Assembly: GCA_019722365.1 (NCBI GenBank)
Contig: JADFUC010002334.1
Span: 744,001 to 808,000, forward strand
Origin: Lithospermum erythrorhizon
Taxonomy: Eukaryota > Streptophyta > Magnoliopsida > Boraginales > Boraginaceae
DNA: 64,000 nucleotides
Reading direction: 5' to 3'
In this document: piece after piece, positions 51,312-64,000 of the stretch
Layout of the letters: each line of letters opens with the position of its first letter
How positions within the stretch are numbered: position 1 is the first letter of the stretch
Position numbers and translations under genes: made by a program
Notes under the pieces: model-generated
Database searches by the model: none
What the model saw: only the letters and a program-made list of their open reading frames with translations
What the model was told of the DNA's origin: nothing

Positions 51312-54300
51312 ATGATTAAGGTTGTTTATATGTGTTTATGGGGCGTGGTTGTTTTTGGATTAGTGTTAACCACATTCGTTAATGGATTTGAATTTGGATT
51401 GGATGAATACTTTTTCAATGGAAGTGAAGTTTCACACTTTGACTCAGTTTATGGAGGTTTTGCTGCTGCAACTGATCCTGACCAGCTCATGGTGGGGCTC
51501 ACTCTTATCCCTGGAGCTGTTGATAAAGGAGCTGGTACCCTTCTTCTCCTCCACATTGCACTATTTTAGTTTCAACGTAAACATGATGCCTTTGAAGTGT
51601 GTCCTGCAAAGGAAGGTCGCATAATACGTAATCTTACTAATTATGTGATTATGTGATAACAGGCTATTTTCGAGTTGACCCAAAAGTGATATGCAAGCAT
51701 TGTCTACTACTTCACAATTGCATTATTTTTAATTAATGAGTTCATTTTTCAGCTAGTTAAGAAGTTATGTTTAATTGTTATTATTAAGGTAATTTTAAAT
51801 GGTTTACTACTCATTTTGATATTTTGTTTTCAACTTTTAGCTTCAACAGGATATATGATTTTGTTTTTTTTCCATCATTGCAGTCTTTGTTTTTTGTTTG
51901 AATGATAATGATAGATTACTTAGCCAGCTATATGAATTTACTTTTCACATCCAATGTGTAATACTCAACTAATGTGAAAATTGTTAGTTTCCCCCACAAA
52001 GCTATCGTCTAAATGGTACGTTGTTCACTTGTCAATAGTCTGCTTGGATGGAACACCGCCTGGTTATCACTTTCATCGTGGGTACGGGTCAGGAGCAAAT
52101 AGTTGGCTTGTTGAATTGGAGGTTTGTTGAAAACTTCATTATGATTTATCAATACTTTTCTATATACTGGTGACTACACTTTAATCCATGCTTCTTTCAT
52201 TGTTCTGTACTATTTACTTGAATTACTTCTGATAAAAATGATGCGAGGCATGTCTAAATTTAGTATGGAGTATGGTGTAACGGTATTACTGTACTTGGGA
52301 GCCTCAAAATTATAGCTTGAAGGTTAGCATGTGTTTCATAACTGTTTTTGGAAGTAAACAAATGAAGCAAATTAGATATCGATGAGATTGTGTAAAAATG
52401 CCTTCTTGTTACACTTAGTTATGTTTGAGTAATGGATATAAGTAAAATGAGTAGTCGATATAAGGAGTTATGAGGTCTACTAATGGAGTAATGGTTACCC
52501 GTTACCCTCATGAGGATCTTAAACTTACGAAATTGTCTTGCAGGGTGGAGGATGGTGTAATAGCATCAGAGCATGTGTCTATCGTAAAAAGACTCGTCGT
52601 GGATCATCTTCATATATGGAACAAGAAATTGCATTTACTGGAATTTTGAGCGATAAGGCTGAAGAAAATCCAGGTTTATGAGAATTCCTTTACTTTAACA
52701 TATTTTGTCTAATATCTTCTCCATTGAAGGTTTGACATATTTCCAATACTTCGATGCATGTGCACAGATTTTTTCAACTGGAACAGAGTGAAGGTTCGCT
52801 ATTGTGATGGCGCCTCCTTCGCTGGGGATGGCGAAGATATGGTATTATGATACTTCCTGGAATTGATTTTTTTTATAAATGATCTGCTTAAAACTCTAAT
52901 AATCGGTAAACCAAGAAAATTTATCATAATCTATTTGGGTGCAAGTATCCAACTACTTTTGATAATTGACATTCTAAGCTAGTGAAGAAGTAACTATATG
53001 CCAGACATAACCTTGAGAATTGTTGTTCTTTTTATAAATAACTAATCTCTCTCTCCAGGCTGCAGGCTTGCAGTTTAGAGGGCAACAGATCTATCAAGCA
53101 GCTATGGAGGAGCTAATGTCAAAGGGAATGTTCTACGCTGATCAGGTATTGTTTTTGGATTTGCATCACTTGAAACTCTTCGTTTTTGCTACTATTAGTG
53201 AGAATCATTCAATTCATTGCAGGCACTTCTATCTGGGTGCTCTGCCGGTGGTCTAGCTGTGTTTTTGCACTGTGATGAGTTTAGAACTTTATTCCCAAGA
53301 GACACACATGTGAAGTGTATGAGTGACGCTGGATTGTTCATGGATGCGTAATTCCCAAATTTACTATTCCCTAATTGATAGGTTATAGCAGTAGTTTTTT
53401 ATTTCGATTTCTTACTAGTTAAGATGGGTTTTCAGGATTGACGTAGCTGGCGGGAATAGTATTAGGAACTTTTTTGAGGGTGTGGTTAGCTTACAGGTGC
53501 TTCATTTTAATGCTTATCGATTCATTAATTTTACAGATGTACCGTTAACATTTTTTTTTGGAGTAATTAGAGCAGTCTTTAAGATAGAAGGGTCAAACTT
53601 AACTCATGGAGGCCATTATGAATTTCAAATGCAGATAGGACTGAAGGAGACAATGAAATGGTTCTCTTGATAATTTTATACTCCATAGTTTAGAATTGAA
53701 TAGTGACTCCAAATATGCATAGATTGTTCTTTCCAGCTTTACAATCTCTGATTTGTGAAATGCAACAGGGTGTTCAGAAGAATCTACCACGTTCTTGTAC
53801 AAGCCATCTTGATGCTCTTTCTGTGAGTCTCGTGCTTCAGTTTTCTAAACATAACATTTCTCATGCGTAAAAAATCATGTATTTATTTTATACTCGTGTT
53901 TGCTGACTTAGCCGCTTTCTCTTTCTTTGTCCATCCAGTGTTTCTTCCCTCAGAATCTAATTAACCACATCAGTACACCTCTTTTTGTTCTCAACGCTGC
54001 ATATGATTCATGGCAGGTAATGCTTAGCTTCATCACTAATGCTCTTATTTTACAAAGGGAGTTCCCCATTTTGATCTTTGGGACCTTGGTCTGCATATAA
54101 AATGTTGATTAGTTCATTTATCATTCTTTTAATTATTCAGGTCCAAGAGAGTCTAGCTCCTAAAGCTGCTGATCCTAATGGCAATTGGTATGATTGTAAA
54201 TTCAATCATGCACGATGTTCGTCATCACAGATTCAATTTCTCCAAAGTAAGTTCCATCCACTTATTTTTTCTTGATCTTCTGTGTTTAAGCCAGTAGTTA

Positions 54301-54700
54301 AGAGTCCACTTTGATGCATTTGCAGCTTTTAGAAATCGCATGCTGAGTGCAGTAAGAGAATTTGGAAATTCAAGACAGAATGGCCTATTCATCAATTCAT
54401 GTTTCGCGCATTGTCAATCTGAGAGGCAGGATACTTGGTTTTCTGATAACTCGCCTGTCATCGGAAACAAGGTAAGTTCATGCTTTTCGTTTATCCTTTC
54501 AACAACGCGTGACAATTTGATCATCGGGAATGTTAATGTTAATGTTTATTAACTAGAGAGATATGACAAGTATGTTTGATTGAATGTTGCAGAGCATAGC
54601 TCTTGCAGTTGGGGACTGGTATTTTGGTCGTTCAAGAATTAAAGCAGTTGATTGTGCATATCCATGTGACAACACTTGTCACAATCTAGTTTTCAAATAA
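51312..54700 (+). CDS. PAE: Pectin acetylesterase (CE13 family)
   Basis: Twelve exons join in frame to 424 residues: 51312-51534, 52039-52121, 52544-52673, 52768-52841, 53059-53145, 53223-53347, 53436-53496, 53769-53822, 53939-54016, 54141-54246, 54326-54471, 54593-54700 (TAA at 54698-54700). I begin at ATG 51312 ([20 protein letters not shown]), which gives a signal peptide or N-terminal anchor. Signatures: [26 protein letters not shown], the nucleophile elbow SGCSAGG (Ser206), AAYDSWQ (likely Asp302) and INSCFAHCQ (likely His369). The C-terminus is cysteine-rich ([10 protein letters not shown]). The enzyme removes acetyl groups from homogalacturonan in the cell wall or secretory pathway. 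Length, cysteines and catalytic serine are all as expected. The catalytic Asp and His are assigned by motif. Confidence 0.95.
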
Positions 54701-56164
54701 GCCATATAATAGATCATTCATTTCAACTTTATATTTGTATGAATCAACTTATTATTCATCTGATCTTCTTGATCAGTAAATCCCCAGTAATCTTCATATC
54801 CAAAATATATAAAGTCAAGCAATGTATCCAAGTCATAATTATAGAGAATCAAAATAGCATTCTCAAATTACTCCTATGCAAGTTTCACTCTATGTAATGG
54901 TGTTGAATCCTTTTTAAATGAGTTTTGTCCGCTATTTAATTTTATGCATTATTCAAGTGAAGATGAAAATAATAAAGTGAAACGAATTTATTTGTTAGAT
55001 GAAAAAATTAAAACCTTATCAATTGTCATTAGTATCCGTCCCAAGGTCAACTAATAACTCTTATTATGATAATGTCGTGACTCATCTTTGCCTCTCATAT
55101 TATTTATTTTCTTATATCCTCCAATTTAATCATCATACTATTAATAATTATGGGAAGAAGAATATAGACATATAGTAAACGAAAGGGACATAATAAAGAC
55201 CTCATAATTCAAAGAAGTAGCACTCAACTTGCCACTATCTTGCAGGTCTTATTCCTCCACAATATCTCCCAAATATAACTATTGTTTTCTTCCAAAAACA
55301 TGGAATTTAAATATGCGGTGCAATTATTTGTTGCACATGCATTTCAGGCAACAGGAATATATATCCCATCATATGTATATAAATATATATTGCCTCTAAA
55401 AAAAGGAAAAAACAAAATTGGATTCAAATACTATAAATACCATCAGTTGCAAGATTCCATTATTTCCATCAGAAAAATTAATAATGGTACGTAAAAATTA
55501 GGCCCGACAATCTACCAGCCATGCATCATAAAACCTCAAATAAATTAATCATTGTACAATATGATGAACATATTAAAGTTAAAAGTACTTCATTTTTTGG
55601 GGGGGGAGGGATTTTACTTTTCATGCATGGTTTAGGGTAAATTTCCTCAAATGAGTTCAACACATGCAGTGGTAGAATTAGGGGAGACCTAGAGGCAATG
55701 GCTCCTCAAATCTATTTTTTTCTTTTCTTTTTTCTTATTTTCGTTATTTCGTCGCCTCTATATAAAATTACATTAATCCTACCACGGAACATGTAAACTT
55801 TGACTCTAAAATTAACAGTGGTAATAATGTTAATTCCCAGAATGAACCTCCTGATGAATATTAAAATGCAAGCAAAAAAATTAATTATCAAGAGTGAAGA
55901 GATAAGATATGATTAATAATTACAACACGTGTAAAACAAAATAAATAAATAATAATACTCATTGTAAAATGTAGCAAATAAAAATAACCTCAAGAAAATG
56001 AAATGATGAACACAGACGAGCAAAGTTATCCCCTAAAAATTCTGAGTTTCTGAGCTTGGGAAGAAACTTTGTACAATTGTACATATGGTAGCCTTCACAG
56101 ATTAATTTCAAGAATATCATAAAAAATTCTACAACACACCTGGCTTGTAATTTGTTATACATAG
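54701..56164. other. Spacer between two convergent genes
   Basis: It holds the 3'UTRs of the acetylesterase (plus) and the MYB gene (minus) and a hAT-like MITE at 55667-55787. No other gene is seen. Confidence 0.5.
55667..55787. mobile_element. hAT-like MITE, short copy
   Basis: CAGTGGTAGAATTA at the left and TAATCCTACCACGG at the right form an inverted repeat of about 14 bp. Between them is a pyrimidine-rich core. It resembles the ends of the copies at 4000 and 18814, but the interior is different and shorter. Confidence 0.5.
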
Positions 56165-57649
56165 CTAATAATATTCAGCATAGGTTGCAGCTTGGAGCCT
56201 CTGAAATGCTTGTAAGGGTACTTCTTGTTGATTTTGCTGATGAAAACTTATGGTGTTCAATGAATTTTCCCCTTCAACGATAAAGGGGTTCTCTGATTTT
56301 ATCTCTGCAGTTCTGTACATATTCTGCCCTGAAGTTGGATGGCTTTGAATGACATTATTATTTCCAAACAAGAATGGTGTTTGAAGATATTCATTCCACC
56401 TGATATCTTCAGTTTCAGTTTGTTTAATTGATTTTCCACTATCAGAAACAGAACCCCATGATGAGATAGTATTAGTAGTAGTTGCATTTTCTAGGAAAGA
56501 ATAATTGTTCTGCATGTCTATTGCATTGTTATGAAATTTGTTCATTTCATAAGAGGTGATTGGATTCTCTGATGAATGAAGAAGGTTTAATGGAGGCTTC
56601 GGAGGCGGCGATGAGATGATTGAGTTTGAAAATGATGGGAGAGTAGTAGTGGTTGTTGTCATGTTTGAATTGTTATTGGTAGGATTGAAGAACAATGATG
56701 AGGTGGGAGGGTTCATTAATGCAATTCCAGAATTTTGGGCATAGTTTAGTTGCTGAAAGAAAGTACTATACCCATCCAGAGGTTTATTTGAGCTAGTGCT
56801 GGTGGTGGTTTCATTTGTATTTGCATATAATCCATAATAATCTTGTACATGAAAGTTTGAGGAAGAATTGGATTTATTCAAGAAAAATTCAAGAGTTGAA
56901 GGGGGGTGATTTTGATTAGAGTTTGAAGTAGTTGAAATGCTCTCAGAGTGATCAACAAAATTCAAACCACTGGATGATTCCTGAGAGGCCTTGTCATTAA
57001 TTTTCTCTTCTTTTTCGACTTCTGATAGTGGTTTATGAGTGTTTGGATCAATGCCCCTTTGCCTTAGTTTCTTTTTGATTGATGAATTCCAAAGATTCTT
57101 GATTTCATTGTCAGTCCTCCCAGGTAGCTGAACAGCAATTTGGGACCACCTTAAACAAAAGAACAAGCAAATGAAACATCATTAGATGGTTGACTAATAA
57201 GAAATGCATTGAATGAAAAATTAGTTGTTACTTGTTGCCAAGAACTTCATGCAATTCTATGATCAAATTTTCTTCCTCTTGTGAAAAAGCCCCCCTCTTC
57301 AAGTCTGGCCTTAAATAATTGATCCACCTTAGTCTGCAGCTCTTGCCACACCTTTGTAGGCCTAAGATTTTTCAATGTACCATAAATAAAAATAAAATCA
57401 GCCAATAACATTGCAAGAGCTCGAGCTCGAGATCTGGTCATTGCGAGTAATATCTCGCAATCCGTAGACTAACCTTAGTTGTTAAAGAGATTTAAAGGAT
57501 TAAAATGTAGAAGTACCTGCAAGTTTAGGGACAGAGCTCCAACAGCCATGTCCAAATTTAGTGATATGGTTAATGAGTTTTTCATCTTCCTCAGGAGACC
57601 AAAGGCCTTTCCTTAGCTTTTGTTTGTAACAACAAGAATGCCTCCCCAT
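56165..57649 (-). CDS. R2R3-MYB transcription factor, MYB61/MYB86-like (subgroup 13)
   Basis: Three exons of 133, 130 and 985 bp (57517-57649, 57232-57361, 56165-57149) give 415 residues; the first two sizes are the standard R2R3-MYB ones. It starts [20 protein letters not shown], the start shared by MYB50/55/61/86. The R2 repeat runs to [12 protein letters not shown]3 ends [19 protein letters not shown]. Regularly spaced tryptophans are kept, with Phe replacing the first of R3, as usual. The long tail is Ser/Asn/Thr-rich and near its end has [13 protein letters not shown] and WNEYLQTPF, the subgroup-13 motifs. MYB61-type factors act in the nucleus on secondary wall, lignin, mucilage and stomatal programmes. 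Which paralogue this is remains open; the wall link matches the nearby acetylesterase only by chance position. Confidence 0.95.
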
Positions 57650-60167
57650 GTGCAGCTTAATCAGCAAAGATATTGAAATGTTGGTAAAAGCCAAACAAAA
57701 GATGGCCAAATTTTGTATTGAAATATGTCAGCGGAAGAATAGGAGGCTTATTAGTTTGTCTAAGTGGAATTGGATTCTTTGAGAGAGATGAAGAGAACAG
57801 AGGGGTACTTGTCAGAAACAATCTGGCAGTCTAATAGAGAATCAAAGTTGATTGGGGAGAGGAGCTTAAAAAGAAGTTTGAATCCTGTAGTATTAACACA
57901 AATATACCTTGTGTGAGACTACCTATACATTCTATTAATATTATGACATGTATTTTATTTATTTTATTTAAATTAATTCATAAAGTTAAACAAGAGACGT
58001 ATCACGATTTTAACGGAATATGACATCACCTATCAGTCTATCACATAAAGTATAATTGAAAAACCATTATTATCCTTAAAAATTCGCATTCAACCGATAA
58101 TTCTAGATTAAATTATTAAAGTCTTAATATGATTTTTGTGATTTTTTTTTATTACAATGTGAAAGAGAATACTTCAATTATATAAAGACTAGTAGACATA
58201 AAAGAGGGAATTAATTGGAGTGATAAGATGTTTGCTTATTCTGTTTTAATGGAACATTATTTCGTGCTCGTCTTTTAATTAGTTTGTTTTGAACTAAACT
58301 ATTATAAAATATGATTAGGTTGATGAATTAGTCTGAAATTTGATTTGATTCCTTTGATCTTAATTTGTTTTGAATTATTTTGATTGATTAATTTATTATG
58401 TGAAATAAATACTATTATGTATTGATTCATTCAAACTAAATTTTAATATAATTGATTAACTAAACAAGTATATAGTAAGACATGATCATAAGGGGCGGTG
58501 GGTAGGGTTTTTTTTAAAAAGGAAAAAAAAAATATAGTAAGACATGATGAAGCTAGTAGTACCTAGCTAGATAGCAAGAATTGAGAATTAATGTTGATAG
58601 AAGTTCCTGAAGACAACGAAATTTCTATGATTAGATAACATATCCAATGATAGAAAAGCTTGCAATATAATTTAATACTAGAGTTATAAATTATTTCCTT
58701 GTCTTTCATGTTTGACAACAACATTACGAAATATTAAATGAGAATATATACAATCTTCGTTTTCTAAGTAAATGGTGGCCTTACTTCATTAATAAATAAA
58801 AAGAAAAAGTAAATGGTGGCCTTGAACTTGACAAGCGTCTTCTATTTATTAGAGTGCATTATTATTATTATCATCATTTTGTTTAAAATCGACAAAGTAT
58901 ACGAATCATCACCGGCATAACCATGGTAACACATGTGATTTACGCGGTTCCGGCTTCCAGATCGGGTCGTAATAAGTAACAGTAACGAATAAGAACGGTG
59001 CATCGCCTCACAAATCTTAAATATACCAAGATTAGTCTTTTTCTTAATCCCAATAACTAATAATTTAAAGAGTACCCTGAATCAGACTACTTAACCAAAT
59101 TGACTGGCTAAATTAAAATTTAGCTAATACTAAATGAATGCACAAAAGTGAATCTTACTAATATTCGAGATAGTCGTGACACACGATTTTCTTATCGGAT
59201 CGTTAGGATTCAACTTACCTAATAGTTACTTATTAGTTCATAACAAAAGCATTCATATACAATTGATATTACTTCGCTTAACACCACTGCTCCTAAAGAA
59301 ACTAACTATATCTCACGATACTAAAATAGAGATCTTTTAATAACATATGCTTATTAAATTGCACACGGCATTACCTATATCTCTACGGTAATCGAAACAT
59401 GTGTTCGATTATTAATTCATGGGTTTACAACCTTATTTCTAGTAATTAATCACTTATAATGAATCCACTTAATATTTATATCATATATTAAATACTAATT
59501 ACGCGACAATAATCGACTATTATGAAATCAGAATAAATTAACTCCAAGAAAATTAAATCATCCCATCCAACTACATCATTGGGTCTCCGACTAATAATAA
59601 AATTAGTTCATAATAAAAGCATATAAATAAATACATTTAAATTAATTATGATTCATCCCAATAATAATAATATCTCAATTAAAATTATTCGAACTAAGTA
59701 AAGTAATCAACTCCAACTTCGCCTCAGCGCACAATATGTAATTAACTTCAATTGCTTCGCCAAATCTAACGGGCGCGCCAAAAGTCTAACAAAGATGATA
59801 GATTTCTTTCTGTGAAATTCAGATCTCTTTTTACTCTAACTCCTCCTCTTTCGTAGGCTGCCATAACCTAATATTACCCGTCGAATCACTTATTCGAATC
59901 ACGACTCAAGGAATCTTAATGACTGTCATATCTCTCAATTCAAAGTTCTCTATCTCTTCACTCTAACCGATAATTGCCTAAACTCAAATAAAACAAACAA
60001 GTGCAAATTCATCGGACATGTGAAAAATAACACTAATACGCTAATTAGGGGCCTCAAAACACTATATAATAAACACTTATCAAACCATTTCATCTTCTAT
60101 TTATCGACGTTCTACCAGTCACTCCCATGCTTCAAATGTAATTTAATTGTATCTGCTATATTTTCGG

Positions 60168-60425
60168 CTAAATCATGACTCAAAGTACATATTAGACACG
60201 TGACATTAAAATAGGGCTAAATTATCTTTTAATAAAAATATAAAATGAAATAGAATTGTCTTTTGATTTCTTAAAACTCCGGTATTTAAATGAGGTGTTG
60301 TCAAGAATGTCAAGCTATTTTCTTATTTCACATTTTCATTTTATATTTTTTTATTAAAAGACAACGTTAGCTCGTTTTAATATCGCATGTTCAACACGTG
60401 TCCTGAGAAGTCGTAATTTGATGAA
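60168..60425. mobile_element. Long-hairpin MITE-like element
   Basis: Nested inverted arms: 'gacacgtg' at both outer parts, then attaaaa...gagctaa or gggctaa, then ttttaataaaaatataaaatgaaat pairing with its near-perfect complement atttc...attttatatttttttattaaaa. The arms pair over 50-100 bp around a 70-bp loop (about 60258-60325). No coding capacity. Confidence 0.65.
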
Positions 60426-63391
60426 AAATATAACGAAAAGCATTTCAATGCCTACATTTGAAACATAAGCGATGTAAGCCAAGCACATCCAAACATAAAC
60501 GATAAATTGCCCATACCTCAAACATGTGATAATTCACGCCGCTTTCTTTAAATATATAATCTTCTGTGATAATCTATAGATGATTCCAATGCATGAATAT
60601 TATTTGTATGCTAGTTGTAAATTGGAATAATATGTTGAAGTCCTAGATAATATATTGTCTTTCATGGATAATGTATAATCCATGCCGAATTCGAATGCTG
60701 TATCTTCTTATTTTGTAGACATAATAATATAGAAGGGAAATAAAATATAAGGGGGTGATTCTGCAATTAATGATTGAGTTGAATAAATTGAATTGCATGC
60801 ATTACCTATTATTTCTTATTTTTTACAATTAAGACGGAATGATCAAATTGGTCCTATCATTAATTTACTATTTAGTTCCCAGCAGTAACTCATTATATAT
60901 TGAATATACTCGTTAAAGTATACAATATTGTTAATATGATCATAAGTTACAAGATAATGTATATATAATCATGCGTTACTCTTCTTATTATTTGTTGGTT
61001 TTAGGTCCATGAATCTTTACAATGCAAATTGCCAAGATATTAAAACTATCAATAAGTAAGGCTGGCTAGCTAGGGCTCTTCGACGGCAGATAGAGGAGAA
61101 TCGGTTTTACCTGATATAATAATTGATTAGCTAATAAAGATGATGGCAATTGGAAGGTTAAGTTAATAATAATGTGTGGAAGAGGTGAAAAACAAAGAAT
61201 AATTACAATATTAAAGTGCCATTTAGTCTAAGGATAGCCGACAATAACAGTTAAGTGCACTAGCTAGTCATCCAATGACTTGAAACAGTAGAAACAACAT
61301 TGGGACAAAAGATTCTCCCATTACTTGGCTAATATGATTATATAGTGGATTCAAGCGACCCATTACATGTAGCCTCGATTTTTCTTACTATCAAGTGATC
61401 GAAATTGAAATGATTTTCCTACCAACACTTTTTGGGATGAGTTCGAGTTCGATTCCCCTATTAACACTTTGGCCGAACCTATTACTGGGCTTCTTAGTAC
61501 TTGCCATTTATCTCGACATGATTTACACGTTATTACGCCAAATGGCATCTAATTCTAAAGATTTGACTTAATCCACTACAGCTATTGATTCGATCCTCCG
61601 TTTAAAAAAACTATACACAGATTCGATATCTAATAATCTACTACTTGAAGCAATGAAGCTAATCACAAAATGTCTTCATATTATAACATACTCCTAATTT
61701 AATATATCGGGGTTTTTTTATTAAGAATTCATGATGTTCATCTTAAAATTAATTAATAATATGAAATCATAATAACGTATAATCTTATTAATTTGGAAGA
61801 TCTTAATATTTCTATATGAGACAAAAGGCTCCTTCACATGTTTACATTAAGATTAAGACGTATATTATCATTAATTACTGAGCTAAGATTTGAATGCAAG
61901 TCTATCTACTACATGTATAGATAGTAATATACTCATTCCAATCACCTCTAGTGCTCTAATAATAAATAATGAAGAACAAAATTCGTATTAGCTACTTGCA
62001 ATAATAACAATAGAACGAAAGTACCTTATTTTATTTTATTTTTGTTTTTTCAGCTTGTATTTGTCTTGTTTAATCGAGCACGTTTCCTGACTAGTGACTA
62101 CATTAGCATGCAGACCTCTCTTTTTCACATACCATTATTATTATAACAATTCTTTGATAATAAAGCCACCAAGTGATAGTAAATAACTCAACATTATGCT
62201 TTATAATGATTGAATAATATATAAATACAATTAATCATCCTCTCTGTACTTCAATTGTCTTTTTCGACGTCTGAAGATGAAGGTTCATGTCCTTAGCAAT
62301 GTCTCTAATAAAAAATTGAGCCTAAAAAGGAATATTAGAAAGAATTGAGGACCCATAAAGATATACGTATAATCTCCATACCTCATCATTGACTTGTGAG
62401 CTTATCGTATAGCAAATGTATTAGCTGTTCTACGAATTTGTCAACCGTCAAATACAAAGCATATTATCCTTACTTTCAAATTTTAAAATATATATATGTC
62501 AGATACAATCATCTCTAAAAATGTTGATTTATATATTGAAGGAGTGCTTATTAAGATAATCAATTCGAATATCGTACTTCATTATATTAGATTTATGGGC
62601 CTATTATGTTTAAGTTTATTAGTGATTTACCTATAAATATATGCATTCTAGTTGTAATCAAAGCAACTATTATTATCAATAATGAAATATAGAGAGAGAT
62701 TATTATTGGCATATATTTATAATAGGCCTAAACCCGAGTACCATATTCATGCCAGCAACGCCATTTCGCCCGTAATATTCTAATAGATCTTCTTCAATTT
62801 AATTTTTCAATTGTCAAATTATTAAACTTTGGAGAATATTCTGACTGATATACTAACCTGTGAATTATTTGAATTAAATTACAATTATGAATGTGGTAAT
62901 AATAAAAACCCTTTATTATTATATTTTTTGGTAGTTCCAGTTTCTTTTCTATCTGTAGTTTCAATTCTTAGTTAGCCAGAATATCTCAATATACATTGAT
63001 TAGACAAATGATTGTTTGATGCCTTTGATATTTTATACGAAGACATTTGTTTTGGAACATTGAATATCACCATATAATACGAATGCATACATCATGATGA
63101 TATGCATCTTTTTCTTTGTCATTTTTATTTCATTTATTATTGTGTCTTGTTGTATGTATGTGGCATAAAACATTAAGCTAAAGTTCTCTAAGTTCTACTT
63201 TTGACTTCGTGTGTCTATATATACAGTATGCATGTGTCGGTGAAACCGGATATATATTTTTACTCAACGTCAAAATAATACTTAGTATATATACTATTTG
63301 GCTCTTTTTGAGTTTTAATGATATATGTTAACAAGATGGTGTTTGTTATTGATGGCTAATCTAAAGATATTTGCATCTTCATTATTGCCTT

Positions 63392-63460
63392 AAATTTATA
63401 TGGTTTACTTGTTTTAAATTTGAGTAAAATTTATATGGTTTACTTGTTTTAAATTTGAGT
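63392..63460. repeat. 35-bp perfect tandem duplication
   Basis: aaatttatatggtttacttg followed by ttttaaatttgagt is present twice, at 63392 and 63427. Confidence 0.9.
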
Positions 63461-64000
63461 AATTAAAGCACCTTAATAATGTCATTTTGATGTAAGCTAA
63501 TTAACAAATTAAATTTGGCTGGAGTAGTATTTGGTTAAACATAGTTGGATTGGTCAAATATGAGACTAAAGGGTGAAATAGTAGTAGTGGCCTACAAACT
63601 GTATTTAGTGGCTGGTTTTAATATCTAGTTAAATATTAATAAGATTTCATTTTAAAGTTAATTGACAATATAAAAATAGTTTAAAACTATATAAACTCAT
63701 CTATAAGGTGCTAATCCTCCAATATATGATGCCGTGACGGTCCTCAAAGTGGAAATTATAAAAACAATTAAAGAATTTGGTCGATTCAAAATATCCCCGA
63801 AAAATAGTGGAAACTAAATTGTTGATAATACATGCATTGCCGGCAAGATTGTGGTGGAGAGCAACACAATCCAAACTACTATTCAATCGTCTATCTTTAA
63901 TTTACTTTAGGCATTGACTGAATGCATATTTGTATTGCATGGTTGCTCATGAGCTGGGATTCCATTTAGGAGGATGAACATTGCTAACATACAGACATAT

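Larger units (their letters stand above)
57650..64000. other. Gene-free right flank
   Basis: It holds the MYB promoter side (57650-58500), a compositionally distinct stretch at about 58870-60190, a long hairpin element (60168-60425) and further AT-rich DNA with no open frame I can support. A 35-bp duplication lies at 63392-63460. Confidence 0.5.

Noticed and set aside
61363..61548. 61-codon minus-strand frame
   Set aside because: Short, in spacer DNA, with no family resemblance.
1..64000. tRNA genes
   Set aside because: I looked for B-box-like ggttcgaatcc text. The nearest strings (for example in the SINE-like copy near 1112) lack cloverleaf partners. A tRNA scan would be decisive.

Overview
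This is a window of eudicot plant nuclear DNA. The evidence is the split genes with GT-AG introns, the plant-only families (Alfin-like PHD, LRR-VIII-type receptor kinase, germin-like, R2R3-MYB, plant pectin acetylesterase), the AT-rich spacers and the MITE/SINE-type repeats. I cannot fix the species. Ten protein genes are supported. Every multi-exon model below keeps one reading frame across all its exons; I read the joins by hand.

Layout. 1-19.3 kb is the gene-dense left arm, all on the minus strand: a CMC2-like twin CX9C mitochondrial protein (87 aa), an ALFIN-LIKE PHD histone reader (252 aa), a 19-exon LRR receptor kinase of the HPCA1/LRR-VIII-1 type (about 957 aa), and an Enhancer-of-Polycomb-like NuA4 subunit (453 aa). 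The first intron of the last gene has no GT donor. 19.3-47.6 kb is a gene-poor, repeat-rich centre. It holds only three small intronless plus-strand genes of unknown function (25.4, 38.6 and 42.1 kb), set among MITEs, an LTR-like fragment, a G-rich block, nested tandem arrays (33.1-36.2 kb) and a diverged 1.3-1.9 kb dispersed repeat present twice (39.4 and 45.4 kb). 48.6-57.7 kb is a second genic block: a germin-like protein (minus), a 12-exon pectin acetylesterase (plus) and an R2R3-MYB of the MYB61/MYB86 type (minus). 57.7-64 kb is non-coding, with a relic-like island and a long hairpin element.

The genes form no operon or obvious shared pathway, although three have cell-wall or apoplast links (germin-like, pectin acetylesterase, MYB61-like) and two act on chromatin (Alfin-like, EPL). 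The novelty here lies mostly in repeat architecture, in the odd EPL intron and in the three small orphan-type proteins. I see no CRISPR array, rRNA, convincing tRNA, or intact transposon coding region.
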